Program-made: the position numbers and the translations under genes
The notes under the pieces: model-generated
The model's database searches: none
Seen by the model: the letters and a program-made list of their open reading frames with translations, nothing else
Told to the model about the DNA's origin: nothing
DNA from: CAWBVG01 sp963792175
GTDB taxonomy: Bacteria > Acidobacteriota > Vicinamibacteria > Vicinamibacterales > CAVVIG01
DNA: 64,000 bases
Direction: 5' to 3'
Assembly (NCBI GenBank): GCA_963792175.1
Contig: CAWBVG010000005.1
Span: 62,001-126,000 of the forward strand
Shown here: piece after piece, positions 17,806 to 29,397 of the stretch
Layout: each line of letters opens with the position of its first letter
Numbering within the stretch: position 1 is the first letter of the stretch

Positions 17806-20302
17806 TTATCTCTCCAAGGTAGTAGTCACGGCGGGTTCCGCCCGAGCCATCTGGAACGCCGCGCTGTTCACGATGCCCAGAACGAACGACGAAAAGCGAT
17901 TGCCGTTCTGCGCCGCCTTCGCGATCATCGCGCGAATCGTCGGCTGGTCGTAATACTCGACGCGCCGGCCGAGCGCGTACGCCATCAGGTTCTCGGTGAA
18001 ATTGCGGATCACCGTTTCCGGATGATTGACGAGCGCCGCGCGCAGACTTGCCGGCCCGCGAGATCGGCGTGCCGTCATACAGCGTCGCCGCCGTGTCGAC
18101 CGGCGCGCCGCTGTCCTTGATGCGCCACGCGCCGACGACGTCGAAGTTCTCCAGCGCGAGGCCGAGCGGATCGATCGTCTTGTGGCACGACGCGCACGCG
18201 GGATTCTTCCGGTGCTCCTCCATGCGCTCGCGCACCGTCAGCGACTTGCCGCCCGCGCCGACGCGCCTTCGTCTCCTCGAGCGGCGGCGGCGCGGGATCC
18301 TGCGGCGCCGGCGGCGGCGGCGATCCGAGCAGCGTCTCCATGATCCACTTGCCGCGCTGCACCGGCGACGTGCGATCGGCCACCGACGTCAGCATCAGGA
18401 TGCTGCCGTGGCCGAGGATGCCGCGCCGGTTCTCGTCGGCGAGCGGGACGCGCCGGAAGTTGCTCGCCGATGATGTTCGGGATGCCGTAGACCTTGGCGA
18501 TGCGCTCGTTGACGAACGTGTAGTCGGCGGTGAACAGGTCGAGGACGTTGCGATCCTCGCGGACGATGCTGTCGAAGAGCAGCTCGGTTTCCCGCTTGTA
18601 GGACTCCGCCAGCTCGTTGTCGAACGACGGGAACAGCAGCGCGTCGGGGTGAATCTTCTCGACGTCCTGCAGGCGCAGCCACTGCGACGCGAACCGGGTC
18701 GACATCGCTTCGCCGCGCGGATCGGCGAGCATCCGGCGGACCTGCTTCTCGAGCACCGCCGGCGTGTGCAGCGTGCCGTTGCCCGCGACCTTCTGCAGCT
18801 CGGCGTCCGGGGACGTGCCCCAGATGAAGTACGAGAGCCGCGACGCGAGATCGACGTCGGCCACGCGGTAGTTCTGGCCCGGCCGGACACGCCGACGGGA
18901 ATCTCTTCGAGCCGGAACAGGAAATGCGGGCTCGCCAGCAGCGCCTGCAGCACCGACTTGATCCCGGCCTCGAAGTCCTTGCCCTTGCGGCCGTCGGCGT
19001 AGAACTGCATCAGCGACTCGACGTCCTCGTTCGTCGACGGACGACGGTAGGCCTGACTCGCGAGCTGCGAGACGATCCTGCGCGCGCACGGGATCTCGTC
19101 AGCCGGCGACATCGGGCGGCAGACGAACACCTTGCGCCGGCTCGGCGTATCGGAAACGCCAGTGACCGTCATGCGGCCCGGTGATGCTGAGATCGCGCAG
19201 GTGCGGCAGGATGGTGATGCCGACGTTGTCGCCGTATTCGGTGTCGGCGAGCGTGTAGTCGATCGGCGCGACCAGGTCGTCGACGACGCCGTCGAATTTC
19301 TGAGATGAACGCGGCCGCGAGATCCGCTGCGGTCCGGCCGGCACGTGAATCCGCGGCGTCGATCAGGTTCAGCCCGCTCTTCTCTTTCTCGCTCATCCGA
19401 TAGTCGATGTCGAGCAGCGCGGCGCGCGCGCCGTTGATCGAAATCTCCAGCTGCTCGTTGCGGCTCGCGACGCTGCCGAACAGCTCGCCGACCGGCGTGC
19501 CGTGCAGCATGACGCGGAACGTGTACTCGCCGTCGGCCGGGAACGTGTGCACGACCGAAATGCCGCCGCGCGTGCCCCACGGCGTCCCTTCGATGTGGTG
19601 CATCTGCGACTGCGTGCGCGGAACCTTGAACGTCGCCTCGGTCGGGCTGGCGTTGCGATCGCCGAGCGCGACGCGTCGAAATCTTCGACGCCGCGCGCAG
19701 GTAGCCTTCGAGCAGCGTCGGCGACACGCCCTGCACGTCGGCGATGTTGTCGAAGCCGGCGCTCATCGTGTCGGGCGGCAGGAACGCGTTGACGTCGACG
19801 TCGAGATCGAGGAGCTCGTGGATCGAGCGCGCGTACTCGGCGCGATTCAGGCGCTGGAACGTCCGGCGGCCGGGGTTCGGGTGCAGCGCCGCCGCGGTGT
19901 CGATGCGGCGTCTCGAGCGCCACCGCGAGCGTCTTCAACGCTTCGCGCGTCGGGGCGCCGCGCGCCGGGCGGCGGCATCATGCCGGCGCGCAGCTTGCGG
20001 ATCATCTTCTCGCCGATTTCCGCGTGGTCCGCCGACTTGCGCGACGTCGAACGCGGCAAGTGTCAACTGACCAGCTTTACCCTTGTCGCTGTGGCAACCG
20101 GCGCAGGTACCTGCTTGACCAGTGCGGTCTGTGCCTCCGCCGCGGGCGGCGCCGGGGTGTGCGCCACGGCCATCGCCGGCTTCGGCTGCGCGGGCGCGGC
20201 GGACTGCGGCGCGGCGGAACGCTTGGCCGGCGTCTGCGCCGCCAGTCCAAGACCGCCGGCGAAGACGACCACGCTCGCAGCGGTTAACGTCAATCTGTTC
20301 AT
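17806..20302 (-). CDS. DUF1587/1592/1588/1585 planctomycete-type cytochrome protein (multiple frameshifts)
   Basis: About 830 residues. The start is the ATG at 20302: signal peptide NRLTLTAASVVVFAGGLGLA and a proline/alanine linker. A c-type heme motif CAGCHSDKGKAGQLTL then follows, reached only after a one-base shift near 20112. Downstream are segments of the DUF1587, DUF1592 (SRLSYFIWGTSPDAEL), DUF1588 (HGSILMLTSVADRTSPVQRG) and DUF1585 (NLMAYALGRRVEYYDQPTIR) domains. It is an exported heme protein of unknown substrate, paired with DUF1552. About nine frameshifts occur along the gene, yet each frame keeps family sequence to the end, which argues for sequence error. Confidence 0.85.
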
Positions 20303-20500
20303 GCGGTTCCCTGTACGAACGGACACACGTCGGTCCTCGGGAAAGTATACGGCCGCGACTCTCGCAGACCGTTCCCTTTCTTGCACTTTCTCGTCACAGG
20401 TTGTCGACGAATGTCTCTTCGTAACCCCAATCAGACCAATGGGATAAGAGGACGGCCCGCCGCCTCTACCGGCTGGCTGGGCGGCGCCGCGCGGGAAAGC

Positions 20501-21960
20501 TCAGTTCGGGAAGCTGGTCAGGGCGTTCGTTGCCGCTTCCCAGAGCAGCATGACCGCGTACGCACGCCACGGTCGCCAGGCATCGGATCGGCGATCGAGC
20601 GCACGCGCACTGAGGTCGCCCGCCATCCGCCGCAGCACGAGATCGCCGCTGGGAAACGCGTCTGGCTCGCCGAGCGCCCGCATCGCCACGTACTCTGCCG
20701 TCCACGTTCCGATCCCTGGAATCGCCAGCAGCGCGGCGACCGTCGCGCTGACGTCCGCGCGCGCGTCGAGGACGATCCCGCCGCTTGCCACCGCGCGCGC
20801 CAGCGAGCGGATCGTATCGGCGCGCGCCGGCATCACGCCCGCGCGTTCGACGTCGGCCTGCATCAGCTGCATCGGTGTCGGAAACAACCGCACGAGTCCG
20901 GCGCCGCCCTCGACCGCGGTCCCCCACAGCGACGCCAGGCGTCCCGCGAGCGTCGTCGCGCCACGCACCGAAATCTGCTGGCCGACGATGGCGCGTACCG
21001 CCAGTTCGAAGCCATCCCACGCCCCAGGTGTTCGGATTCCCGGATGCTGTGCGAGAGGGCCGCGCAGCAGCGGGTCGAGATGCAAGTGTCCGGCGATGAC
21101 CGCGGGATCGGCGCCCAGGTCGAACAAGCGACGCACCCGTTCGACAATCGACAGCAATGCGCGCGGATCGGGAAACCGCACGTCGACGTCGAGCGCCGTG
21201 CCCGAGTCGTGGCGGGAGACGGCGATGACGCCCGGCTGCCTGTCGACGACGATCGTGCGCCGATAGGACACGTCGTCGACGACCTCGACGCCAGGCGTCG
21301 CGCGCGCGCCAAGGAACGCCAGGACGGCGCTCCAGTCGTAGGGAGGCCGATACGACAAGTCGGAAGCGGTAACACCCGTGCTCGACCGGCGGCGCCTGCC
21401 TCGCCAGGCGCCGCAGTTCCGACGGTGTGCGCCTGTAGGTGCGTCGAATCTGCCCGTTGAAGCGGCGGACGCTTCCGAATCCGGCGGCGAAGGCAACCTC
21501 TTTGAACGGCAGGCTCGTTTCATCGAGCAGCTTCTTGGCAAAATGGACGCGGCGCGTCAGCGCCACGTCGATTCGGCGTCGCGCCGAGGTGATGCAGAAA
21601 CAGCCGTCGCAGGTGACGCGCGGTCACGCCCAGCCGATCGGCCAGCGCATCCACGCTCGCCTCGTCCAGCGCGCCGTCGGCGATGAGTCGCAGCGCGCGC
21701 GACACAACGCTCGACGTGCCGAGCCACGCGGGCGTGCCAGGCGACGCTTCGGGCCGGCAGCGCAGACACGGGCGGAATCCAGCCGCCTCCGCGGCGGCTG
21801 CCGTCGCGAAATAGCGGACGTGCGCGTCCTTCGGCGCCCGCGCCGGACAAATCGGGCGGCAATACACGCGCGTCGTGGTGACGGCGATGAAGAACCGGCC
21901 GTCGAACCGCGCGTCGCGCGATCGGCGCGCGCGGTCGCACGCGCGTTGATCGAGGAGCAT
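20501..21960 (-). CDS. alkA: Ada-type regulatory domain fused to AlkA 3-methyladenine DNA glycosylase (two frameshifts)
   Basis: About 486 residues. The N terminus has the Ada zinc site (YCRPICPARAPKDAHVRYF and FRPCLRCRPE), which takes methyl groups from phosphotriesters. An AraC helix-turn-helix follows (LTRRVHFAKKLLDETSLPF, EVAFAAGFGSVRRFNGQIRR). The AlkA part has YRPPYDWSAVLAFLGARA, the helix-hairpin-helix AIPGIGTWTAEYVAMRALG and a catalytic Asp in the following DAFPSGDLVL. The same architecture is known in actinobacterial AlkA. It repairs alkylated bases and probably controls its own transcription. Single extra bases near 21575 and 21365 separate the domains; total length fits exactly two insertions. 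Confidence 0.9.
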
Positions 21961-22024
21961 GCTCCCGCGAGCTTATCGTGTTGACGGCGCGCGACTGGTC
22001 ACAAACGGACGTGGAGGGCAAGCT

Positions 22025-23986
22025 TCATCTGGCGAGCGCGAGCGCCGTCACCGCCCACCCGGTCGCGGCGGCGGATACCCACTGGTGCGGGCCGTACGGA
22101 AAACCGCTGGCGAACGCCGCCTGAATCGGCTCGGCACGCGACTCGACGAACCACGAGCCGTCGGCGATCTGCGTGCGGAGCAGATACTCGACGCCCTTGC
22201 GGTACGCGGGATCGGTCGCCTCCACCGCGCCGCTCTCGCGCAGCGCGACCAGCGCCTGGCCCGTCGCGTAGGCATCGGTCAGCTGTCGCTCGTCGAGCTG
22301 CGTCCAGCCGCCATCGGCGCGCTGCGTGGCCAGCAGCTCGCGCGCTGCGGTTCGAATGGCCTCCTGGGGCGCATGCGCCCACGACAATCCGAGCAGCCGA
22401 AAGGCACGATCTTCCGTGGCCGTGGCCTTCGCCGTCGTCAGCCACCGAGCCGCGCGATCAACCGACGCCGCGTATTCTGCGCGCTGCGCGGGCGGCGCAA
22501 ACGCCTGCAGCGCGCGCAGGGAGACAGCGGTCACTTCGATGTCGTTGGACTCGATCGGCGGACGGATCGTCTGAATCGGCCAGTGGCCGTCGGTCGCCTG
22601 ACGCCGCTTGAGCCACATCGCCTGCGCGTCAGTCGCGGCGTCGGGTGGATAGTGCTCGACCGCGAGACCGAACAACAGGTAGCTGATCGTGTCCTGCGCG
22701 CCGGCAATGAAATGGTTCTGGAGTGTGCGCGCTCGCCAGGTATCGAGATACGCGCCGACGACGCGCGACTGCGTTTTCGCCGTGGTCTCGTTGACCGTGT
22801 AGCCGTTGGCTCGTGCGGCGGCAACGGCCATCGCGACGAGGCTGTTGTGATGACACGAGACACAGCCGGTGCGCTTGATGAACTCGACGTCGATCTCCTG
22901 CAGCAGCGGCAAGCTGCGGTCGATCGCCGCGCGAATCGCCGCGGGCGTCGCCGTCGTCACGCCGACCGCTGTCGGAACGGTGGACTCCGACGGATCGTAA
23001 TTGCGCTGCACGGGACCGGGCATCGGCGGCGGCGGACGCCGCGGCAGCGGCCCACCGGCACCGACGAGCGCGGCGCACGCCGCGCAGTTGGTGCGGACGA
23101 ACGTCGCGGGCACGCCGCCGCCAGCCGGACGGCCGGCGCGCTCGAACAGCAGACGGAACATCTCGCTGTCGTCGACGCGGGCCGCTTCGCGGAGCGGCGA
23201 TGGCTCCGACGCCGTCCACGGCGATGGATCGGCGCCGTAGTCGAGCAGCAGCTTCAGCGCGTCCGCGGCTCCAACGATGCCGCCGACCACGACGAGGGCG
23301 GATCGTCCCGCGTCCGAGCGCGCGTTGACATCAGCGCCGGCGTCGAGCAACAGCTGCATTTTCCCGCGATCGGGCGCAGCCCACATCAGGGCGGTCGCGC
23401 CCGCCGTGTCTCTCGCATCGGGATCGGCGCCGAGAGCGAGCAGGCGCTTCACCAGTGCGGCATCGCCGTACAACGCTGCCGACATGAGGGGCGTTGCCGC
23501 GTCGGGTCCACGCCGGCGGACGGCGTGCGGCGCGTCGCGCAGCACGCGGTCAATGGCCGGCTGGTCGCCCTGACGGATGGCGCTCATCAACGCCGACGCA
23601 TCCGAGTCCGCGGCGGGCGTGGGGACTTCTCCGGACAACTCGTCGGGCCATGCCGCGCCCTGATCGATCCACTCCTTGAGCGTCTCGATCTCGGCATCTT
23701 TCAGCGGGCCCGCCGGCGGCATCCGCTGCCCGAACTTGGTGTCGATCAACCGGTGATAGAGCCGGCTGCCGTCGGCGTTACCAGGCCCGATATCGGACTG
23801 CGTCCCGCCGCGCAAGGCGTCGGCGCGGCGATCGAGCCGCAGCCCGTTCATTTGGAGCTCGGGGCCGTGACAGCTCACACAGTGCTGCTGCAGGATCGGC
23901 TGCACGTCACGGCCGAAATCGATCTTGCCGGCCGGGGTTTGCGCGGCCAGCAAGACCGCTGTCGCCGAGACGGCTGCGATGATCAT
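22025..23986 (-). CDS. Cytochrome c / ankyrin / alpha-toroid (cyclase-like) fusion protein
   Basis: 653 residues from the ATG at 23986, which begins a signal peptide (IIAAVSATAVLLAAQTPAG). A planctomycete-type cytochrome domain follows with CVSCH at residues 36-40 and LRLDRRADALRGG. Next come ankyrin units (TPLMSAALYGDAALVKRLLA, TALMWAAPDRGKMQLLLDAG), a second CVSCHH motif near residue 373, and a C-terminal alpha/alpha-toroid like prenyltransferases and squalene cyclases (ATDGHWPIQTIRPP, LLATQRADGGWTQLDERQ, YLLRTQIADGSWFVESRAEP). No cyclase DxDD motif is evident, so the toroid may be structural. It is an exported heme protein of unknown role. Confidence 0.8.
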   Translation of the reverse strand: MIIAAVSATAVLLAAQTPAGKIDFGRDVQPILQQHCVSCHGPELQMNGLRLDRRADALRGGTQSDIGPGNADGSRLYHRLIDTKFGQRMPPAGPLKDAEIETLKEWIDQGAAWPDELSGEVPTPAADSDASALMSAIRQGDQPAIDRVLRDAPHAVRRRGPDAATPLMSAALYGDAALVKRLLALGADPDARDTAGATALMWAAPDRGKMQLLLDAGADVNARSDAGRSALVVVGGIVGAADALKLLLDYGADPSPWTASEPSPLREAARVDDSEMFRLLFERAGRPAGGGVPATFVRTNCAACAALVGAGGPLPRRPPPPMPGPVQRNYDPSESTVPTAVGVTTATPAAIRAAIDRSLPLLQEIDVEFIKRTGCVSCHHNSLVAMAVAAARANGYTVNETTAKTQSRVVGAYLDTWRARTLQNHFIAGAQDTISYLLFGLAVEHYPPDAATDAQAMWLKRRQATDGHWPIQTIRPPIESNDIEVTAVSLRALQAFAPPAQRAEYAASVDRAARWLTTAKATATEDRAFRLLGLSWAHAPQEAIRTAARELLATQRADGGWTQLDERQLTDAYATGQALVALRESGAVEATDPAYRKGVEYLLRTQIADGSWFVESRAEPIQAAFASGFPYGPHQWVSAAATGWAVTALALAR

Positions 23987-24017
23987 CGCGGGTGATCTTA
24001 AGTCAAGATGAGCTGCG

Positions 24018-24939
24018 ATGATGCCCCTCATGCGCCCGGCGTTCCATTCGCTGATCGCCCTGACGGTCGTCGGTGGTAGCGGACAGACGGCGGCACCGGA
24101 GAGCCGGTCCGTACTCGCCGAACGCGTGACCGCGCTGACCCGCAACACGGTCTGGAAGCCGGTCGTGGCGATTCCGGTGCGATTCAGGACGTTTCATCCG
24201 CAGGGGATGGTCAGAATCGGGGAAACGTTCTTCGTGTCGTCCGTGGAGGTCAGGGATCGGGAGGCAGGGAACGGTGTCGGTCATCTGTACAAGATCGACC
24301 GGGGCGGGAACCTCGTCGCCGACCTCACCTTGGGCGAGGGGAATATCTATCACCCAGGCGGGATCGACTACGACGGCGTGAACATTTGGGTCCCGGTGGC
24401 TGAATATCGGCCGGACAGCCGCTCGATCCTGTACCGGGTGGATCCCCAGGCGATGAAGGCGACGGAAGTCCTGCGCTTCGCGGATCACATCGGCGCGATC
24501 GTTCACAACACGGACGACCACACACTGCACGGCGTGAGCTGGGGGTCGCGGCGGTTCTATCGCTGGACGCTCGGCCGCGACGGCACGGTCACCAACGGCA
24601 CGACGCCGCCGGAACGGCTGCGGACGTTCAACACTTCTCACTATCTCGACTATCAGGACTGCAAGTATGCCGGGGCGCGGCGCATGCTGTGCACCGGCGT
24701 CACGGAGATGCGCCAGCCCTCGGCAACAGCGGCGTTCCGGCTTGGGTGGCATCGACCTCATCGATCTCCGCGACGGCCGTCCGCTGCATCAGGTGCCGGT
24801 CCTGCTGTGGACCGCGGCGGGGCTCGACATGACGCACAATCCGGTCTGGCTGGAGCCGACCGCCGCGGGTTTGCGCGGCTATTTCATGCCCGAGGATGAG
24901 AAGTCGACGATCTACGTGTACGACGTAGACGCCAGATAG
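24018..24939 (+). CDS. DUF6454-like secreted protein (one frameshift)
   Basis: About 307 residues with one extra base near 24738, where TTCGGC reads TTCCGGC. An N-terminal hydrophobic signal (RPAFHSLIALTVVGGSG) precedes a beta-propeller-like body: FHPQGMVRIGETFFVSSVEV, HPGGIDYDGVNIWVPVAEYR and DYQDCKYAGARRMLCTGVTE. The last part (GGIDLIDLRDGRPLHQVPVL, ending YVYDVDAR) is in the second frame. I match it to DUF6454 from memory of the family pattern; the function is unknown. It diverges from the cytochrome fusion gene 31 bases away. Confidence 0.65.
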
Positions 24940-24955
24940 CGGTGCGCCTGCGGCG

Positions 24956-25304
24956 TTACCCGCGTTCGAAGGCGACGGTGTGAGCGACCATATTCGGCAC
25001 GGCCGTTCTGCGGGCCAGAATCCAGGAATCTGACTGAGGACTTCCAGCGACGTGATCCTCAGCCGTCCACCACTCCGGTTGAAGCCGCGCCTGCCCGGGA
25101 AGCGCAAACCCGAGCAGGTCTTCAATCTCCGCGAACGTCAGGACGACGCGGTTCGCGTATCGGCCCTCCAGGTACTTGTACAGCAAGAGGGTACTTGCCG
25201 GACATGGCGCGCCCGGGGGGACTCTCGGTCTCTTCGAGTGCGTCGCGGAGGCTGTACGGCTTCGGCGCGCGCCTCGTGATCCAATTCAGCAGCGGGACCC
25301 TCAT
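24956..25304 (-). CDS. DUF7662-like small protein (one frameshift)
   Basis: About 116 residues once one extra base near 25188 is ignored. The N part is MRVPLLNWITRRAPKPYSLR. The body LYKYLEGRYANRVVLTFAEI, then EDLLGFALPGQARLQPEWW, fits the DUF7662 pattern (a short KY-x-L-YxYL domain with a LTFxEIExLLG motif). Function is unknown; these domains occur in small nucleic-acid-associated or restriction-related proteins. It lies 3 bases upstream of the groEL stop side, so it may be the tail of the groESL transcript. Confidence 0.6.
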
Positions 25305-25307
25305 GCG

Positions 25308-26930
<1,623 letters not shown>

Positions 26931-27239
26931 TTACTTTTTCTTTTTCTCAGAAACTCCCTCGATGACGGCCAGCACTTCATCTTCTTTCATGATGAAGTAG
27001 TCCTTGCCGTCGAGTTTGAGCTCCTGTCCTGAGTACTTGCCGAAGAGGATGCGATCGCCGGCTTTGACGTCGAGCGGGACGCGCTTCCCGTCCTTACTCC
27101 TGCCGTTGCCGGCGGCCAGCACCGTGCCTTGCTGCGGCTTCTCTTTCGCGCTGTCGGGGATGATGATTCCGCCGCTGCGCTGTTCGCCTTCGTCGAGGCG
27201 GTGAACGATGATGCGGTCGTGGAGAGGTCGAACATTCAT
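26931..27239 (-). CDS. groES: Co-chaperonin GroES (10 kDa)
   Basis: 102 residues, normal length. Typical sequence: NVRPLHDRIIVHRLDEGEQR, mobile loop SGGIIIPDSAKEKPQQGTVL, and DRILFGKYSGQELKLDGKDY. It ends in a lysine run. Its ATG overlaps the stop of the upstream hypothetical gene (ATGA), suggesting coupled translation and an operon of four genes ending in groEL. I did not see a CIRCE-type inverted repeat directly in front of groES. Confidence 0.97.
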   Translation of the reverse strand: MNVRPLHDRIIVHRLDEGEQRSGGIIIPDSAKEKPQQGTVLAAGNGRSKDGKRVPLDVKAGDRILFGKYSGQELKLDGKDYFIMKEDEVLAVIEGVSEKKKK

Positions 27240-28102
27240 GGCGTGTCAGCTCCAGTCAGAGGTTGTGCCGGCGCAGCGGCCTCGGGACCGCTGGTCGCGT
27301 CGAGTGCCTGCGGAAGATCGCGCGCTGTGAGCGAAGCGGCGATCTCGCGGCGGCGGTTCTGATACTCCAGAAAGCGGGCATACAGCACCACGACGCCCGG
27401 CGGCGCATCGGTCACGGCCGAAAGGCCGCCTTGTTCGCGACTCGTGATTTCGCCTGAGACGCACGCGCGTCTTCGGTTTCCTTCTTCTGCCGGGCGATTT
27501 CGCGTTGCGGCGCTTCACGATCGTCCAGTCGGGTGGCCTGGACGTCGGCGGTTCGCGCCAGCGCCTCGAGTCGCGGCGAGGCGACGATGAGCCGGAAGTC
27601 TGACGAGTAACCTCGATACAGCACGACGGAGTAGTCGGCGCCGGCCCAGCGAGCGACCAGCGTTCCCGATTCCTCTTCCACTCGCGTGAGCGCCCCACGA
27701 CCGGTCCGGGCGCCGGGTTTCAACCGCGGGCCGTACTCGAGTCGAGAGGGCGTCGATGAGGTCCGCATCGGTCAGGCCCGCCGTCCGCTCGTGGTCGTAG
27801 TCAACGACCAGCTTCGAGAGTTGATCGTTGTAGAAGCTGAACACGATCTGTTTGACCGGGTCCGCCTGCGAAGTCGTCTCGCTCGATGAGTACGGCCGCT
27901 GCCACCGCAGTTCCTGCATGATGGCCGGCCGCACATGGATCGCGGTGGCCTGTGACACGGCAACACCGGTCAGCGCGGACACCGACGGAAGGTCACCGCC
28001 AAGTTGAAAGTCTCGATAGCTCGGGCGACCCTGGCCGTGCAGGAGCGGCGCTGTCAGCAGCAGGCCGAGAGCGCCGATGGCGAGCGCGCGCCTGATGATC
28101 AT
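27236..28102 (-). CDS. Secreted hypothetical protein upstream of groES (two compensating frameshifts)
   Basis: About 288 residues. A signal peptide (IIRRALAIGALGLLLTAPLL) is followed by RPSYRDFQLGGDLPSVSALT and a body containing KQIVFSFYNDQLSKLVVDYD. After an insertion near 27740 the protein continues LEYGPRLKPGARTG, then TLVARWAGADYSVVLYRGY. A deletion near 27418 leads to the final VVVLYARFLEYQNRRREIAA and a stop overlapping the groES start. No family is recognised. It is probably an exported or membrane-associated protein. Tight overlap on both sides places it in the groESL operon. Confidence 0.7.
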
Positions 28103-28342
28103 GGTCGTTTGTCCTTTGAAGGTCTATTCACGGCATGCAGCAACTCGGCGACAGTCGCCGGCGGCGGACCGCCACCCCACACCAGCAGCATCACCGTTGG
28201 CGGCGCCACGCAGGCCACCAACCACAGGCCGGCATTCGCGAGACGTGAGCGACGCGCCCGCGACCACGCTGACCGCAGCGATCACGAGAATCAGCGCGCA
28301 CCACGCCGAGACCAACCGCAGACGAGAAAAATTACTGAACAT
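28099..28342 (-). CDS. Small two-helix membrane protein (one frameshift)
   Basis: About 80 residues after removing one extra base near 28225 (TCTCGCG where TCTGCG is expected). It has two hydrophobic segments: VSAWCALILVIAAVSVVAGA and GLWLVACVAPPTVMLLVWGG, with a tail TVAELLHAVNRPSKDKRP. Its stop overlaps the start of the next gene (ATGA). It is the first gene of the unit that leads into groES and groEL. No family is recognised. Confidence 0.65.
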
Positions 28343-28369
28343 GTGATTCCTTCTGTGAGCGTGAGCATT

Positions 28370-28558
28370 TCACTTGTCACACCATTCGACGTACGCGCCG
28401 GGGACTTCGTTGCGAACGATCATCACGCGCAGCACCCGTTCCTCCCGAAGGAGTTCGGCGGCGCCAGCCCGCGCCCTTTCGATTGAGGCGTAGCGGGCCC
28501 ATGCCTGGGGCATGCCAGAGGCCGAACCACGCCGCATCGTCGTCACAAGCCTGAACAT
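28370..28558 (-). CDS. Hypothetical small protein under a putative Crp/Fnr site
   Basis: 62 residues: FRLVTTMRRGSASGMPQAWA, then YASIERARAGAAELL and LRVMIVRNEVPGAYVEW. The C-terminal half looks like a small regulatory or helper protein with a helix and a beta strand; no family is recognised. The start at 28558 lies 35 bases downstream of the TGTNC-N6-GNACA dyad at 28593-28608, which supports it as a real gene. Confidence 0.6.
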   Translation of the reverse strand: MFRLVTTMRRGSASGMPQAWARYASIERARAGAAELLREERVLRVMIVRNEVPGAYVEWCDK

Positions 28559-28592
28559 ACGTTCACGTTACGCCCCTACGGCTGTGACGCGC

Positions 28593-28608
28593 TGTACCGG
28601 AGTGCACA
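28593..28608 (-). promoter_or_regulatory. Putative Crp/Fnr operator (TGTGCACTCCGGTACA on the minus strand)
   Basis: Matches TGTNC-N6-GNACA. A weak -10 candidate (TAACGT) lies 22 bases downstream toward the small gene starting at 28558. This is the weakest promoter match of the set. Confidence 0.5.
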
Positions 28609-28651
28609 CCGGCGAAGACGGGGACCCTCAGGGCCTCAAGGGAGATTGCGA

Positions 28652-29164
28652 TCAGCGGGGCCGCCCGGTCAGCACCGGCACGAGCAGGAATTCCGATAGC
28701 GCGTCGGCCGTGCTGAACACTTGTCCGGTCCCGCGGTGTTTCATCAGCAGCGCGTCGGTGGCGTTGTCCACGAACAGGACGTCGACGCGATCCTCACGTG
28801 GCGGCATGCCGCCACCTATCGCGAATCGAAACACGCAGACCATGACCGCAGCGTTCAGATTCGGCGCGATGGTGAGTGACACCGTTGGGGACGCCGTCCT
28901 GCGGACCGCGAACCCGCCGTCGTTCGCCGTGGCATCAACCACAATTTCGCGCGCTCCATCGCCGACAAACTCGCCGCGAAAGGCGTCGACGTCGCGGACC
29001 ACTGCCGCACGGAGCTCGTCAATCAAGCGCCGGCCGTTCCGGCGGACGAGCTCGGCCTTTCGAGCGGCGGCTTCGTCTTCCCTGAGCCGCGTCGCGTCGC
29101 GCCGCCGCTCGTCATCCGCAATCCGCTTGATCCAGTCCGCGACCACCACGACCGTGCTGCTCAT
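28652..29164 (-). CDS. Hypothetical cytosolic protein
   Basis: 170 residues, largely charged. It starts SSTVVVVADWIKRIADDERR and continues with a helical arginine/glutamate-rich region. A beta-rich core follows (REIVVDATANDGGFAVRR, SLTIAPNLNAAVMVCVFRF) and the end reads DALSEFLLVPVLTGRPR. There is no signal peptide or membrane helix. I do not recognise the family. It follows the small basic protein gene directly (stop and start meet at 29164/29165), so the two share a transcript that begins at the divergent promoter near 29350. Confidence 0.65.
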   Translation of the reverse strand: MSSTVVVVADWIKRIADDERRRDATRLREDEAAARKAELVRRNGRRLIDELRAAVVRDVDAFRGEFVGDGAREIVVDATANDGGFAVRRTASPTVSLTIAPNLNAAVMVCVFRFAIGGGMPPREDRVDVLFVDNATDALLMKHRGTGQVFSTADALSEFLLVPVLTGRPR

Positions 29165-29311
29165 TCAGGATCTCGTCGTCAAAGGCGATGCGACGCCCTT
29201 CTCGCGGGCCTGTGCCACCGCCTTGAGCAGCGCCTGGGTGCGCTCGCGGCGACGCATTTTCCGCTTTCGCTCTTTTTGAAACCTGGCGCGATCGCCATTA
29301 CGTTTGGACAT
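29165..29311 (-). CDS. Small arginine/lysine-rich protein
   Basis: 48 residues: MSKRNGDRARFQKERKRKMR, RRERTQALLKAVAQAREKG and a short tail. It resembles small basic proteins common in acidobacterial genomes, of unknown function; nucleic-acid or ribosome binding is a guess from charge alone. The ATG at 29311 is preceded by TATCAT and the dyad at 29349-29364, so it is probably transcribed from a controlled promoter divergent from the cyclic glucan synthase gene. Confidence 0.65.
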   Translation of the reverse strand: MSKRNGDRARFQKERKRKMRRRERTQALLKAVAQAREKGVASPLTTRS

Positions 29312-29348
29312 GTCCAACTGATGATACGGGCCTGCTCGTGAGCTGACT

Positions 29349-29364
29349 GTGCACAATTGAACAC
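29349..29364. promoter_or_regulatory. Putative Crp/Fnr operator shared by divergent genes (TGTGCACAATTGAACA)
   Basis: Fits TGTNC-N6-GNACA. In the minus direction TATCAT starts 21 bases beyond the site, before the small basic protein gene. In the plus direction GATCAT also starts 21 bases beyond it, before the glucan synthase GTG. Both spacings place the site near -41. Confidence 0.65.
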
Positions 29365-29397
29365 CGCCGCCTGACGGTTCCCGCGATCATTGGTCGC

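Noticed and set aside
14630..20302. Reading the frameshifted DUF1592, DUF1552 and ankyrin genes as true pseudogenes
   Set aside because: Similarity continues without loss in alternating frames and resolved breaks are mainly single-base insertions; sequence error is more likely, though reads are needed to decide.
20309..20324. TGTACGAACGGACACA upstream of the DUF1592 gene as a Crp/Fnr site
   Set aside because: The right arm is ACACA, missing the conserved G, and it is within 8 bases of the start codon; kept out of the regulon list.
21959..23995. 678-codon plus-strand open frame opposite the cytochrome-ankyrin fusion
   Set aside because: Antisense shadow: repetitive Arg/Gly-rich translation with no domain, while the minus strand encodes clear motifs.
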